From Betaproteobacteria bacterium (GTDB taxonomy: Bacteria; Pseudomonadota; Gammaproteobacteria; Burkholderiales; Burkholderiaceae), in assembly GCA_018969885.1 (NCBI GenBank), contig JAGWXN010000012.1, forward strand, positions 1 through 29,753: a stretch of DNA of 29,753 nt, given 5' to 3'. Positions within the stretch are counted from its first letter, which is position 1, and each line of letters begins with the position of its first letter. Position numbers and translations under genes: made by a program. The notes below the pieces were generated by a model that had not been told where the DNA came from, made no database searches, and was given only the letters and a program-made list of their open reading frames with translations. This document shows positions 16,952 through 28,251 of the stretch, piece after piece.

Positions 16952-18472
16952 ATGCCTACCGACTACCTGAAGCGAATCCTGACCGCCCGCGTCTACGACG
17001 TCGCGCGCGAGACGCCCCTTGAACCCGCGGTCAACCTGAGCGCGCGTCTTCGCAACCGCGTGCTCTTGAAGCGCGAAGACCTCCAGCCGGTTTTCTCCTT
17101 CAAGCTGCGCGGCGCCTACAACAAGATGGTGCAGCTTCCCCCCGAACAGCTGGCTCGGGGCGTGATCGCCGCCTCAGCGGGCAATCACGCGCAGGGCGTG
17201 GCATTGGCCGCACGCAAACTCGGCTGCCGGGCGGTCATCGTGATGCCGGTCACCACGCCCCAGGTGAAGGTCGAGGCGGTTCGCGCGCGCGGCGCCGAGG
17301 TCGTGCTCCACGGCGACTCTTACAGCGACGCTTATGCGCAGGCGCTCCTGCTGCAGGCCGAGCAGGGCCTGGTTTTCGTGCATCCCTTCGATGATCCCGA
17401 TGTGATCGCAGGCCAGGGAACGGTGGGCATGGAGATCCTGCGCCAGCATCAGGGCCCGCTTCATGCGGTGTTTGTTGCGATTGGCGGCGGCGGCCTGATC
17501 GCTGGCATCGGCGCATACGTGAAGCAGATCCGGCCCGACGTGAAGGTGATCGGCGTGCAAACCACCGACTCCGACGCCATGCGCCGGTCGCTGGCTGCTG
17601 GTCGACGCGTCGAACTCGCCGAGGTTGGCCTCTTTTCTGACGGCACCGCAGTCAAGAAGGTGGGCGAAGAGACCTTCCGCCTGTGTCGTCAGTTTGTGGA
17701 TGACATCATCCTGGTTGACACCGACCAGTTGTGCGCCGCAATCAAGGATGTTTTCGAAGATACCCGCACCACGCTGGAACCGGCGGGCGCGCTCGCGGTG
17801 GCGGGTCTCAAGGCTTATGTCGCGCGCGAGCGAATCCGCAATGAATCGCTGGTTGCAATCGCCTGCGGCGCCAACATGAATTTTGACCGTCTGCGCTTTG
17901 TCGCCGAACGCGCGGAGGTGGGCGAGCGACGCGAAGCGGTGTTTGCCGTCACGATCCCCGAAGAGCGGGGCAGCTTCCGCCGCTTCTGCGAGACGGTCGG
18001 CCCGCGCAATGTCACCGAGTTCAACTACCGAATCGCCGACTCGCGCGAGGCGCATGTTTTCGTCGGTATCCAGGTTCAGAGCCCGGCAGAGGCCGCACGT
18101 ATCGCCCGGGGGTTCGTGAAGGCAGGCTTCCCCACGCTCGACCTCACTGATGACGAACTCGCCAAGCTCCACATCCGCCATCTGGTGGGCGGGCACTCGC
18201 CACTTGCGCGCGACGAGCGCCTCTACCGGTTCGAGTTTCCCGAGCGGCCGGGCGCCCTCATGCGCTTTCTCACCAGCATGAGCCCCAACTGGAATATTTC
18301 GCTCTTTCACTACCGCAACCATGGTGCCGACTACGGCCGAATTCTGGTCGGACTGCAGGTTCCGTCGGCAGAAAAGCGTCAACTTCGCGAGTTTCTTGAC
18401 ACGCTCGGCTACCGCCATTGGGACGAAACTGACCACCCCGCCTATCGACTCTTTCTCGGGGCTCAGATATAA
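16952..18472 (+). CDS. ilvA: Threonine ammonia-lyase, biosynthetic
   Basis: A 506-residue protein of full biosynthetic length. The PLP-dependent catalytic domain (about 1-320) has Lys51 in FSFKLRGAY as the Schiff-base lysine, SAGNHAQG at 75-82 and the phosphate-binding GGGGL loop at 178-182. Two ACT-like regulatory domains follow (about 325-400 and 425-500; the second begins LYRFEFPERPGALMRFL). It converts threonine to 2-oxobutanoate, the first step of isoleucine synthesis, and the tandem ACT-like domains normally give isoleucine inhibition and valine activation. The start is the ATG right after TCAGG; no longer frame is better. The 3' end carries the hemA promoter candidate. Confidence 0.97.
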   Translation: MPTDYLKRILTARVYDVARETPLEPAVNLSARLRNRVLLKREDLQPVFSFKLRGAYNKMVQLPPEQLARGVIAASAGNHAQGVALAARKLGCRAVIVMPVTTPQVKVEAVRARGAEVVLHGDSYSDAYAQALLLQAEQGLVFVHPFDDPDVIAGQGTVGMEILRQHQGPLHAVFVAIGGGGLIAGIGAYVKQIRPDVKVIGVQTTDSDAMRRSLAAGRRVELAEVGLFSDGTAVKKVGEETFRLCRQFVDDIILVDTDQLCAAIKDVFEDTRTTLEPAGALAVAGLKAYVARERIRNESLVAIACGANMNFDRLRFVAERAEVGERREAVFAVTIPEERGSFRRFCETVGPRNVTEFNYRIADSREAHVFVGIQVQSPAEAARIARGFVKAGFPTLDLTDDELAKLHIRHLVGGHSPLARDERLYRFEFPERPGALMRFLTSMSPNWNISLFHYRNHGADYGRILVGLQVPSAEKRQLREFLDTLGYRHWDETDHPAYRLFLGAQI

Positions 18473-18473
18473 T
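18445..18473 (+). promoter_or_regulatory. Sigma-70-type promoter for hemA
   Basis: TCGACT (18445-18450, four of six -35 bases) and a perfect TATAAT (18468-18473) are separated by 17 bases, the ideal spacing. The -10 overlaps the ilvA stop codon. Transcription would begin near 18480, about 14 bases before the hemA ATG at 18494, so hemA and the genes behind it can be expressed independently of ilvA. Confidence 0.65.
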
Positions 18474-18493
18474 CCAAGCAAATTCAACCTGTT

Positions 18494-19783
18494 ATGCAAA
18501 TCCTAACGCTCGGACTCAACCACCAAACCGCGCCGCTCTCGCTGCGCGAAAAAGTGTCATTTCCAGCTGACACTTTGCGCGGGGCGTTGCTCGATTTGCG
18601 TGGCCGCCTCGAGCGCCTGCTGCCCGAAAGCGCCATTCTCTCCACCTGCAACCGCACCGAGATTTATTGCGCCACCCCCCAGGCGGGCGAGGCGCGGGTG
18701 GCGGTCACCGAGTGGCTGAGCGCGCATCGCCACACCGGTCGAATCGATGATCACCTCTATTCGCTGCCCGACGGTCAGGCGGTGCGGCACGCTTTCCGGG
18801 TCGCCTCGGGTCTCGATTCCATGGTGCTCGGCGAACCGCAAATTTTGGGGCAGATGAAAGACGCCGTGCGCGCCGCGCAGGAATCCGGCGCGCTCGGCAC
18901 GCACCTGCATCAGCTGTTCCAGCGCAGCTTTGCGGTTGCCAAGGAAGTCCGCTCGTCCACCGAAATCGGCGCCCACTCGGTCTCCATGGCGGCGGCAGCG
19001 GTGCGGCTTGCCCGCCGCATCTTCGATGACATCAGTAAGAGCAGCGTGCTCTTTATTGGCGCCGGCGAAATGATCGAGCTCTGCGCCACGCACTTTGCAG
19101 CTCAGCATCCCCGGCGGGTGGTCATCGCCAACCGCACCGCCGAGCGGGCCGACCGGCTGGCGCAACAGTTCGGCGCCGAAACCATGAGGCTGGCCGATCT
19201 CCCCAATCGACTCGAAGAATTCGACATCGTGGTCTCCTGCACGGCCAGCACGCTACCGATCGTGGGCCTGGGCATGGTCGAGCGCGCCTCGAAAGCGCGT
19301 CGCCGCCGCCCCATCTTCATGGTGGATCTGGCCGTTCCGCGTGACATCGAGGCAGAGGTCTCGAGGCTGTCTGATGTTTACCTCTACACCGTCGACGATC
19401 TGGGCCGCCATGTCGATGCTGGCAAGGAAAGCCGGCGGGCGGCGGTTGCCCAAGCCGAAGCCATCATCGAAACCCGGGTCGATGCGTTCATGCAATGGAT
19501 GGGCTCACGCGCGGTGGTCCCCGCCATCCGCACGCTCCATCAGCGCGGTGAGGCGCTCAAGGCGACCGAGCTCGAGCGCGCACGCCGGCTGCTCGCGGGC
19601 GGCCAGTCGCCCGAACAGGTCCTCGAGGCGCTCGCGCACGCGCTCACCAGCAAGTTCCTGCACGGCCCCACCCGACTGCTCCATGGTCAAGGCGATGACC
19701 GTGACCGGATGCTGCATCTGGTTGACCATCTGCTGCCCGATCGCAACAACCCGGGCACCGACGGCTCCGACCCCCGGCACTGA
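18494..19783 (+). CDS. hemA: Glutamyl-tRNA reductase
   Basis: A 429-residue protein of standard length. The N-terminal catalytic domain starts [20 protein letters not shown] and holds the nucleophile Cys52 in [10 protein letters not shown]. The NADPH-binding middle shows [15 protein letters not shown] (about 187-200) and [12 protein letters not shown] helical dimerisation tail begins near residue 310. It reduces glutamyl-tRNA(Glu) to glutamate-1-semialdehyde, the entry step of the C5 route to heme. The gene starts 21 bases after ilvA, with its own promoter candidate and no obvious ribosome site. It leads a run with prfA, prmC and grxD, a common betaproteobacterial order. In other bacteria HemA is controlled by heme-dependent breakdown; nothing here tests that. 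Confidence 0.97.
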   Translation: MQILTLGLNHQTAPLSLREKVSFPADTLRGALLDLRGRLERLLPESAILSTCNRTEIYCATPQAGEARVAVTEWLSAHRHTGRIDDHLYSLPDGQAVRHAFRVASGLDSMVLGEPQILGQMKDAVRAAQESGALGTHLHQLFQRSFAVAKEVRSSTEIGAHSVSMAAAAVRLARRIFDDISKSSVLFIGAGEMIELCATHFAAQHPRRVVIANRTAERADRLAQQFGAETMRLADLPNRLEEFDIVVSCTASTLPIVGLGMVERASKARRRRPIFMVDLAVPRDIEAEVSRLSDVYLYTVDDLGRHVDAGKESRRAAVAQAEAIIETRVDAFMQWMGSRAVVPAIRTLHQRGEALKATELERARRLLAGGQSPEQVLEALAHALTSKFLHGPTRLLHGQGDDRDRMLHLVDHLLPDRNNPGTDGSDPRH

Positions 19784-19819
19784 GCCCGCGCGGTCGCCCT
19801 GACGGGCGGCGTACCATTG

Positions 19820-20908
19820 ATGCCCATGAATGATTCCATGCGAGGCCGCCTCGAGCGGCTGGAGCCCCGGCTCGCCGAGGTTAACGCGCGCCTGTCCGGA
19901 CCCGACGCTGCGCGTGACCTCGCCGAATTCCGGCGACTCACGCGCGAGCACGCGGAGCTCACCCAGCTGCTCGAGCGCTTTAACGCCTATCAGCAGGCCG
20001 AAGCCGATCTCGCCACCGCCCGGCAGATGCGCGAGGATCCGGAGCTGCGCGAGTTCGCCGATGCTGAGGCCGACACCGCATCGGCACGCATGCAGGCAGA
20101 ACTCGACCGACTGCAGCGGCTGCTGCTACCCCGTGACCCCAACGACGAACGCGACGTGCTGCTCGAGATCCGGGCGGGGACGGGTGGCGACGAAAGCGCG
20201 CTGTTTGCGGGCGACCTGCTGCGCATGTATCTGCGTTATGCCGAGCGCGCGCGCTGGCAGACCGAAATCCTCTCGGCCAACGTCTCCGAGCTGGGCGGCT
20301 ATCGCGAGGTCATCGTCCGGATCGCGGGCGATGCGGTCTACTCGCGGCTCAAGTTCGAGTCTGGCGGCCATCGGGTCCAGCGGGTCCCGGAAACCGAGGC
20401 TCAGGGCCGGATTCACACCTCCGCCTGCACGGTGGCGGTCATGGCCGAGGCTGATGAAGTCGGCGAGATTGACATCGACCCGTCAGAGCTTCGAATCGAC
20501 GTCTTCCGCGCCTCCGGGGCGGGTGGTCAGCACGTAAACAAAACCGAATCGGCGGTGCGGATCACCCACCTGCCCACCGGACTGGTGGCCGAGTGCCAGG
20601 ACGATCGCTCGCAACACCGCAACCGCGACCGCGCCATGAAAGTGCTCGCCGCCCGGCTCAAGGACCGGCAGATGCGCGAAGCGCAGGCCCGTGAAGCCGC
20701 GCACCGGAAGTCGCTGATCGGCTCGGGCGACCGCTCCGAGCGCATTCGCACCTACAACTTCCCTCAGGGCCGCGTCACCGACCATCGGATCAACCTCACG
20801 CTCTACAAGCTCCAGCAGGTGGTTGACGGCGATCTCGATGAGTTGCTCGATGCACTCGCCACGGCGCATCAGGCCGAGCTGCTGCAGGCGCTGGCCGAGG
20901 CAGTCTGA
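19820..20908 (+). CDS. prfA: Peptide chain release factor 1
   Basis: A 362-residue class I release factor of normal length. A coiled N-terminal helical domain is followed by the stop-codon recognition core, with the P-x-T loop as Pro190-Glu191-Thr192 (PET) just before [13 protein letters not shown]. The peptidyl-hydrolysis GGQ is at 235-237 in [15 protein letters not shown]. It reads UAA and UAG in the ribosomal A site. Three start options are close together (TTG 19817, ATG 19820, ATG 19826); I take 19820, with low certainty among them. The GGQ glutamine is the target of the PrmC methyltransferase encoded 9 bases downstream, a functional pairing as well as a neighbourhood. Confidence 0.96.
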   Translation: MPMNDSMRGRLERLEPRLAEVNARLSGPDAARDLAEFRRLTREHAELTQLLERFNAYQQAEADLATARQMREDPELREFADAEADTASARMQAELDRLQRLLLPRDPNDERDVLLEIRAGTGGDESALFAGDLLRMYLRYAERARWQTEILSANVSELGGYREVIVRIAGDAVYSRLKFESGGHRVQRVPETEAQGRIHTSACTVAVMAEADEVGEIDIDPSELRIDVFRASGAGGQHVNKTESAVRITHLPTGLVAECQDDRSQHRNRDRAMKVLAARLKDRQMREAQAREAAHRKSLIGSGDRSERIRTYNFPQGRVTDHRINLTLYKLQQVVDGDLDELLDALATAHQAELLQALAEAV

Positions 20909-20917
20909 GGCGGCCCG

Positions 20918-21742
20918 GTGACCGCACCCACCGCTGACCGCCTGATCGCAGCCAGCCCGCTGCCGCGCACGGAGGCGCGGCGCCTTCTCGAACACGCGAC
21001 CGGCCAGCGCCGGGAATGGCTGCTCGCCCACGGCGACGAGCCGTTAGCGCCTCTTGTAAGCGAGCGCTTCCTCACTCTACAAGACCGACGAATCAATGGT
21101 GAGCCGCTGTCCTACCTGTGTGGTGAGCGTGAGTTTTACGGTCTCAGCCTGCGGGTCAATCGGGCGGTGCTGATCCCAAGACCCGAGACCGAGTCGCTGG
21201 TGGACGCAGCCTGCGAGCTTGCCCCGCGGCATGCCACGGTCCTGGATCTGGGCACCGGCAGCGGCGCGATCGCGATCGCCGTTGCGCTGACCCGGCCTGA
21301 TCTTCGGGTCGTGGCGACCGACCGCTCAAGCGACGCGCTTGCCGTGGCGACCGAAAACGCGGCCCGTCACGGCCTTGCCGCAAGCCGACTGCGCTTCCTC
21401 GCGGGGTCCTGGTGGCAGGCACTCGCCCACGCCGAGCGCTTCGAGATCATCGTCGCCAATCCACCCTACATCGCCGACGCCGACCCGCATCTGGCCGAAG
21501 GTGACCTCCGGTTCGAGCCCCGTTCCGCACTCGCCTCGGGCGCCGACGGACTTGATGCGCTTCGAGAAATCGCATCCGGCGCCCTGAGCCATCTGGTCAC
21601 CGGCGGCCGGCTGATCGTCGAGCACGGCTGGGACCAGGGCGCGGCCGTCCGCACGCTCTTTCTGCAGGCAGGGCTTCTGGACGTTCATACCCAGCCCGAT
21701 CTGGCTGGCCATGAGCGGCTCACCTTCGGCCGCGCGCCATGA
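20918..21742 (+). CDS. prmC: Release factor glutamine N5-methyltransferase
   Basis: A 274-residue SAM-dependent methyltransferase. The helical N-terminal domain binds the release factor (about 1-75, including GEPLSYLCGEREFYGL). The catalytic domain has VLIPRPETE (84-92), SAM motif I LDLGTGSG (109-116) and NPPY at 181-184, the substrate-Gln loop. It methylates the glutamine of the GGQ motif in RF1 and RF2 and so speeds termination. A GTG start at 20918 follows the prfA stop by 9 bases; no ATG fits better. The last residues (HERLTFGRAP) end as in family members, so the gene appears intact. Older literature calls it hemK because of its place next to hemA. Confidence 0.95.
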   Translation: MTAPTADRLIAASPLPRTEARRLLEHATGQRREWLLAHGDEPLAPLVSERFLTLQDRRINGEPLSYLCGEREFYGLSLRVNRAVLIPRPETESLVDAACELAPRHATVLDLGTGSGAIAIAVALTRPDLRVVATDRSSDALAVATENAARHGLAASRLRFLAGSWWQALAHAERFEIIVANPPYIADADPHLAEGDLRFEPRSALASGADGLDALREIASGALSHLVTGGRLIVEHGWDQGAAVRTLFLQAGLLDVHTQPDLAGHERLTFGRAP

Positions 21743-21894
21743 AACGACCTCAGGACGTGCGGGATATCACCGCGCGCTCTACACTTCAGGTTTCGGGGAC
21801 GCCAAGCCAGCGGGCTTCAGCGCCCCGCTGCCGGTCTCGTGCCGGCGCTCAACCCCACGGCGAAACCCGCCATCTCTGATCAAGAGGCCTCTGT

Positions 21895-22218
21895 ATGGAA
21901 GCACGTGAATTCATCGCAAAGACCGTCACCGAAAATCCGGTGGTCCTGTTCATGAAAGGAACCGCCCAGTTCCCGCAATGCGGCTTCTCCGGACGCGCGA
22001 TCCAGATCCTGAAGTCATGCGGCGTGCGCAACCTCGTCACGGTCAACGTTCTCGAAGACGATGAAGTGCGCCAGGCGATCAAAGACTTTTCGAGCTGGCC
22101 CACCATTCCCCAGCTCTACATCCAGGGCGAGTTTGTGGGGGGCTCCGACATCATGGCCGAGATGTTCCAGTCGGGCGAACTGCAGAAAATCGTACCCGCC
22201 GAGGCCCAGCAGGACTGA
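21895..22218 (+). CDS. grxD: Monothiol glutaredoxin (Grx4/GrxD type)
   Basis: A 107-residue thioredoxin-fold protein with the monothiol active site CGFS (about residues 31-34) after FMKGTAQFPQ, and the glutathione-binding features TIPQLYIQGEFVGGSDIM (about 69-86). These proteins bind a [2Fe-2S] cluster with glutathione and pass it to client proteins in the cytoplasm. AAGAGG lies 7 bases before the ATG, a good ribosome site. It is separated from prmC by 152 bases in which I see no further gene, only a weak TACACT-like box near 21782. It is the last plus-strand gene before the oppositely oriented protocatechuate cluster. Confidence 0.96.
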   Translation: MEAREFIAKTVTENPVVLFMKGTAQFPQCGFSGRAIQILKSCGVRNLVTVNVLEDDEVRQAIKDFSSWPTIPQLYIQGEFVGGSDIMAEMFQSGELQKIVPAEAQQD

Positions 22219-22221
22219 AGC

Positions 22222-22275
22222 CCGCCCATCCCCGCCCGCCGGCGAGGTGGGCGGTAAAACCCGCTTGCGCGCGGG
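22222..22275. terminator. Stem-loops between convergent grxD and ligC
   Basis: CCGCCCA (22222-22228) pairs with TGGGCGG (22248-22254), and CCCGC (22260-22264) pairs with GCGGG (22271-22275). The two hairpins fill the 65-base gap between converging stop codons and could end transcription in both directions. There is no run of T after either stem, so they are weak as classical intrinsic terminators. Confidence 0.35.
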
Positions 22276-22283
22276 CCGACCGC

Positions 22284-24458
<2,175 letters not shown>

Positions 24459-24521
24459 GTCGGTTGGCCCTTTAAGTTGACTGCTCACTGGCCTTCATGA
24501 CAAGGCCAGTCACTCGTCTCA

Positions 24522-25397
24522 TCAATCAGCCCAGTAGAGCCGCATCGGATTGTCGACCAGAAGTTTGCGCTGAAGCTCGGGCGTCGTCGCGATGCGTTGT
24601 ACATAGTCAACCAGCAGCCCGTCATCTGGCATGTGCGATTTCATGTTCGGATGCGGCCAGTCGGTGCCCCAGAGCACCCGGTCGGGAAAAGTTTCAACGA
24701 TACGGCGCGCAAACGGGACCACGTCGTCATAGCGGGGAGGACCCGACTTCGACAGCCGCTCGGGGCAGCTCACCTTCGACCAGATGTTTGGGTGCTCGGC
24801 GAGCATGCGCATGAACAGCGCAAACTCCGGACCGTCCACAGGTTTGCTCACATCGGGCCGCCCCATATGATCAACCACCACGGTGGTGGGCAGCGCGGTA
24901 AAGAAGTCCCAGAGCTCGGGCAGATCCTGCGCCTCGAAATAAATCACCACATGCCAGCCAAACGGCGCGATCCGGTGCGCGATCTCGGCAAGCACCTCAC
25001 GGGGCGTGAAATCCACCAGCCGGCGAACAAAATTAAAGCGTGTGCCTCGCACGCCGGCCTCATGCATGGCACGCAGCTCGGCATCGGTGACATCGCGGCT
25101 GACGGTGGCCACCCCTCGGGCGCGGCCGCCGGAATGTTGGAGTGCATCGACCAGCGCCCGGTTATCGGTGCCGTGGCAGGTGGCCTGCACGATCACATTA
25201 CGCTCAAACCCGAGAAAATCGCGCAGCGCAAACAGTTGATCTTTCGACGCATCGCACGGCGTGTACTTGCGCTCAGGCGCATAAGGGAACTGCGCGGCGG
25301 GTCCGAACACATGGCAATGCGCATCGACCGCACCCGCCGGCACGCGAAACGTCGGCCGCGAAGGATTGGGATGAAAAACCAGCCAATCGGGATCCAT
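24522..25397 (-). CDS. ligI: 2-pyrone-4,6-dicarboxylate hydrolase (lactonase)
   Basis: A 291-residue amidohydrolase-superfamily protein. Active-site features match LigI: His27 and His29 in DAHCHV, His177 in DHMGRPD and Asp246 in WGTDWPHPN, equivalent to His31, His33, His180 and Asp248 of the Sphingobium enzyme. The family does this reaction without a metal ion. It hydrolyses 2-pyrone-4,6-dicarboxylate to oxalomesaconate. The open frame runs 52 codons further upstream into the DUF1932 gene; the ATG at 25397 follows AGAGGTG by 5 bases and begins the conserved part. It starts 2 bases after the DUF1932 gene ends, so the two are likely translated together. Confidence 0.95.
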   Translation of the reverse strand: MDPDWLVFHPNPSRPTFRVPAGAVDAHCHVFGPAAQFPYAPERKYTPCDASKDQLFALRDFLGFERNVIVQATCHGTDNRALVDALQHSGGRARGVATVSRDVTDAELRAMHEAGVRGTRFNFVRRLVDFTPREVLAEIAHRIAPFGWHVVIYFEAQDLPELWDFFTALPTTVVVDHMGRPDVSKPVDGPEFALFMRMLAEHPNIWSKVSCPERLSKSGPPRYDDVVPFARRIVETFPDRVLWGTDWPHPNMKSHMPDDGLLVDYVQRIATTPELQRKLLVDNPMRLYWAD

Positions 25398-25399
25398 AT

Positions 25400-26347
25400 T
25401 CACCTCTTGTTGGAGTCCGACCGGATCTGCTCGAGGATCTGATCGGCATGCTCGCGCCAGGGGCGACCCGCTTTGGCGCGTTCGCCAAACAGGCCCTCGT
25501 CTGCGCGGTCGGCCACCCAGGCCTGGCGCTCGGCGGTGCCCGCGGCCGACCACGGTTCGAGACCCGCCTCGCGAACGGTCTGCGCCGATTCACGCATCTC
25601 TTCGGCGCGCCGGCGACCGTGCTGAATGACGCGCATGAAGAAATAATCACCCTGCTTTTCCCAGTCGATGCCGGGGAAGGTTTCAGCGAGCGAGGCCAGC
25701 ACCTCGCGCTCCACGCCGTAGGCACGCGCCGTGGTGAAGCTTTCGATCACCATGGCCTCGAGCCCTTTGATCATCACGCTCCGGCACATTTTGGTGGCTG
25801 AGGCCACGCCCAGACGATCGGACACCGCCTTGGCATCAAACCCGAGCGCAGCCAGCGCAGGCTGAAGCGCCTGCGCATGCGCGCCACCCAGAAGGAGCGG
25901 AACCCGGATGCGGTAGGGCGGCAACGAAGTCATGACCGCGCCCTCAACATATCGGCCGCCTGCGGCATCGATCACTGCACCCGCGCGCTGTTTGGCGCCA
26001 GGCGAGGCTGAATTGAAATCTAGAAAGAACACCCCTGGCGAAATCGTTACGGCGCAGGCTTCAGCCACCGCCACCGCCTGGCTGGCGGTGACTGCCGAAA
26101 TGATGAAGTCTGCCTCCGCAGTCAGCGCCGCCACATGATCGGCCAGCCGGACCCCGTGCGCCGCCGCATGCCCGCGAAGCGGCCCCTCTTCTGATGACCC
26201 GAGCTTGATGTCGAAGGCACTCACCACGAAGCCCTGGGCCCGCAGATCTTCCGACAGAATGCGGCCCACCTCACCGTATCCCACAAACCCGATACGCCAG
26301 GTCCTGGGATCAGCGCCCGCCGGCAAAGCGCGCCCCGATATGCTCAT
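25400..26347 (-). CDS. NAD(P)-binding DUF1932 (phosphogluconate dehydrogenase-like) protein
   Basis: A 315-residue protein built like 3-hydroxyacid dehydrogenases. The Rossmann domain has GYGEVG at 23-28 and SAVTASQA near 108-115; a helical C-terminal part of the DUF1932 type starts around 200 ([18 protein letters not shown], with a lysine in the place of the usual catalytic lysine). It should oxidise or reduce a hydroxy/oxo acid with NAD(P). No step of the known protocatechuate 4,5-cleavage route needs it. Yet it overlaps ligK by 4 bases and ends 2 bases before ligI, so it is an integral operon member. It may recycle a dead-end intermediate, work on a related substrate or replace a missing step. 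The role is unknown. Confidence 0.85.
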   Translation of the reverse strand: MSISGRALPAGADPRTWRIGFVGYGEVGRILSEDLRAQGFVVSAFDIKLGSSEEGPLRGHAAAHGVRLADHVAALTAEADFIISAVTASQAVAVAEACAVTISPGVFFLDFNSASPGAKQRAGAVIDAAGGRYVEGAVMTSLPPYRIRVPLLLGGAHAQALQPALAALGFDAKAVSDRLGVASATKMCRSVMIKGLEAMVIESFTTARAYGVEREVLASLAETFPGIDWEKQGDYFFMRVIQHGRRRAEEMRESAQTVREAGLEPWSAAGTAERQAWVADRADEGLFGERAKAGRPWREHADQILEQIRSDSNKR

Positions 26348-27039
26348 TCGATGTAGCGCAGGCCCGCGCGGGCAAGCGGGTCGCGCATTTTGTAGATATC
26401 CAGGCCCAGTTCGCGCGCAGCGAGCCGTTTGCGGCTGTCGGCCTCCTTGGCCTCGCGCGCGGCCGACGCTTCGGCCGCCTGCGCGGCAAGCTCACGAGGC
26501 ACCACCACCACACCATCATCATCGGCCACGATGATGTCACCCGGATTGACCGGGGCCCCCGCACAGACCACCGGGATATTCACCGACCCGAGCGTGGCCT
26601 TGACCGTGCCCCGCGCGTTGATCGCGCGCGAGAAGACCGGGAACTTCATCTCCGTGAGGTCGCGCACATCGCGCACGCCCGCATCGATGATGAGCCCGCG
26701 CGCGCCCAGCGCGCGAAACGAGGTGGCCAGCAGGTCGCCGAACATGCCGTCTTCGTTATCGGTGGTACAGGCGGCCACCACAATATCGCCTTCCTTCAGC
26801 TCACCCGCCGCCACATGCAGCATCCAGTTGTCACCGGGCTGGAGCAGCACGGTAACCGCCGCGCCGCAAACCCGCGCCCCGGGATAAATCGGACGCATGT
26901 AGGGCCTCATCAGCCCGACCCGGCCCATGGCCTCATGAATCGTGGCTACGCCAAACGCGCCCAGCCGATCGATTTCGGCGAGCGTGGGGCGCTGATAGTT
27001 GCGAACAACAACACCGAGATTGTTCATCGGCTGACTCAT
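26344..27039 (-). CDS. ligK: 4-carboxy-4-hydroxy-2-oxoadipate aldolase / oxaloacetate decarboxylase
   Basis: A 231-residue class II (metal-dependent) pyruvate aldolase of the RraA-like fold. The metal/substrate pair is Arg123-Asp124 in DAGVRD, matching the Pseudomonas HMG/CHA aldolase numbering I recall; GDLLAT at about 101-106 and the [11 protein letters not shown] loop are also typical. It splits 4-carboxy-4-hydroxy-2-oxoadipate to pyruvate and oxaloacetate and can decarboxylate oxaloacetate. GGAG 9 bases upstream supports the ATG at 27039; an in-frame ATG four codons later is an alternative. The 44-base gap after ligJ contains a T7 run but no stem, so the two genes are probably one transcript. 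Confidence 0.94.
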   Translation of the reverse strand: MSQPMNNLGVVVRNYQRPTLAEIDRLGAFGVATIHEAMGRVGLMRPYMRPIYPGARVCGAAVTVLLQPGDNWMLHVAAGELKEGDIVVAACTTDNEDGMFGDLLATSFRALGARGLIIDAGVRDVRDLTEMKFPVFSRAINARGTVKATLGSVNIPVVCAGAPVNPGDIIVADDDGVVVVPRELAAQAAEASAAREAKEADSRKRLAARELGLDIYKMRDPLARAGLRYIE

Positions 27040-27083
27040 GGGAAAGATCTCCGAAAAAAATGTGGGCGGGCGAGGCGAATTTC

Positions 27084-28112
27084 CTATTGGCCGCGCGCCT
27101 TCAGCTGGGCATCCAGCCGGGGATAGACACGGCGTGCATTGGTCTCAAAGATCTTGCTCCGCTGCGCCTCGGTCAGTTCCCGCGCACCGTCGATATAGCG
27201 CCGCGTGTCGTCGTATTCGTGACCGCTGTAAGGATCAATCCCGCGAACTGCACCAATCATTTCCGATGCAAACAGGATGTTGTCATCCGGGATCACCTTC
27301 AAGAGCAGATCAATGCCTGGCTGGTGATAGACGCAGGTATCAAAAAAGATGTTCTTCAGCAGATGCTCCGTGAGCGGCGGCAGTTTCATGTCCTGGGCAA
27401 TGCCGCGGAATCGCCCCCAGTGGTAGGGCACCGCACCACCGCCGTGGGGAATCACGAACCGAAGCGTCGGAAAATCCTTGAACAGATTCGAGGTGAGGCA
27501 CTGCATGAAGGCAGTAGTGTCAGCGTTCAGGTAGTGCGCGCCGGTGGTGTGGAAACAGGCGTTACAGCTGGTGCTGACATGCACCATGGCCGGAATGTCG
27601 TACTCGACCATCTTTTCGTAGATGGGATACCACCAGCGATCGGACAGCGGCGGCTCTTTCCAGTGGCCCCCTGACGGATCCGGGTTGAGGTTGATGCCGA
27701 CAAAGCCGTATTCGCGCACGCAGCGATCAATCTCCGCGATGCAGGTCTCGGGACGAACGCCGGGCGACTGCGGCAGCATCGCGACGCCTGCGAACTGGTC
27801 CGGGAACAGTTTCGTCACGCGATAGATCAGCTCGTTACAAATCGATGCCCAGGTCGAGCTCACAGCGAAATCGCCGATGTGATGCGCCATGAAGCTCGCG
27901 CGCGGCGAAAAAATCGTGAGGTCCGAGCCCCGCTCGCGCATTTTCTTGAGCTGGTTGGTTTCGACCGACTCGCGCAGTTCATCGTCGCTGATGACAAGGT
28001 CAGACACCCGGGGCATGTCGGCAGGATGACCGAGCGCCGCAACCTGACGGTTTCGCCAGTCTTCAAGAGCCTTGGGAGCGGTCGTGTAGTGTCCGTGGCA
28101 GTCGATGATCAT
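27084..28112 (-). CDS. ligJ: 4-oxalomesaconate hydratase
   Basis: A 342-residue amidohydrolase-fold enzyme. Metal ligands expected for LigJ are present at the same positions I recall for the Sphingobium enzyme: His6 and His8 in DCHGHY, His178 in MVHVST and Glu284 in FASEMIGAV, with His223 in IPHGGG. It adds water to the oxalomesaconate isomer to form 4-carboxy-4-hydroxy-2-oxoadipate, a zinc-dependent step. The ATG at 28112 follows GGAG by 5 bases and starts the conserved MIIDCHGHY; the 15-codon extension upstream is dismissed. It is the first enzyme gene of the cluster after the binding-protein gene. In Comamonas the same gene is called pmdE. Confidence 0.94.
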   Translation of the reverse strand: MIIDCHGHYTTAPKALEDWRNRQVAALGHPADMPRVSDLVISDDELRESVETNQLKKMRERGSDLTIFSPRASFMAHHIGDFAVSSTWASICNELIYRVTKLFPDQFAGVAMLPQSPGVRPETCIAEIDRCVREYGFVGINLNPDPSGGHWKEPPLSDRWWYPIYEKMVEYDIPAMVHVSTSCNACFHTTGAHYLNADTTAFMQCLTSNLFKDFPTLRFVIPHGGGAVPYHWGRFRGIAQDMKLPPLTEHLLKNIFFDTCVYHQPGIDLLLKVIPDDNILFASEMIGAVRGIDPYSGHEYDDTRRYIDGARELTEAQRSKIFETNARRVYPRLDAQLKARGQ

Positions 28113-28191
28113 CAGAACTCCGGCATTAGAAAAGCCCGCGCAGCGGCAACACGCCACTCTGGGGCGGGACCCATGGCGGGCAGGCGTCGCG

Positions 28192-28197
28192 ATTTTA
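28192..28197 (-). promoter_or_regulatory. Possible -10 box upstream of ligJ
   Basis: The minus strand has TAAAAT in the 139-base gap between the binding-protein gene and ligJ, about 80 bases before the ligJ ATG. It is the only AT-rich hexamer in the gap. No -35 fits at 16-18 bases, so an activator would be needed, or it is chance. Confidence 0.25.
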
Positions 28198-28251
28198 CGT
28201 CGGCGCGCAAGCCCGCGCTCGCACCAAGCCGCCGCGCGCGTTCCAGCCCCC

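Noticed and set aside
17174..18499. A 441-codon minus-strand open frame opposite ilvA
   Set aside because: ilvA on the other strand has all catalytic motifs; the antisense product has no recognisable domain and a composition typical of shadow frames.
27040..27083. T7 run between ligJ and ligK as a terminator
   Set aside because: No stem precedes the T run on the transcribed strand, and the GGAG ribosome site of ligK directly follows it, so a break in the operon is unlikely.
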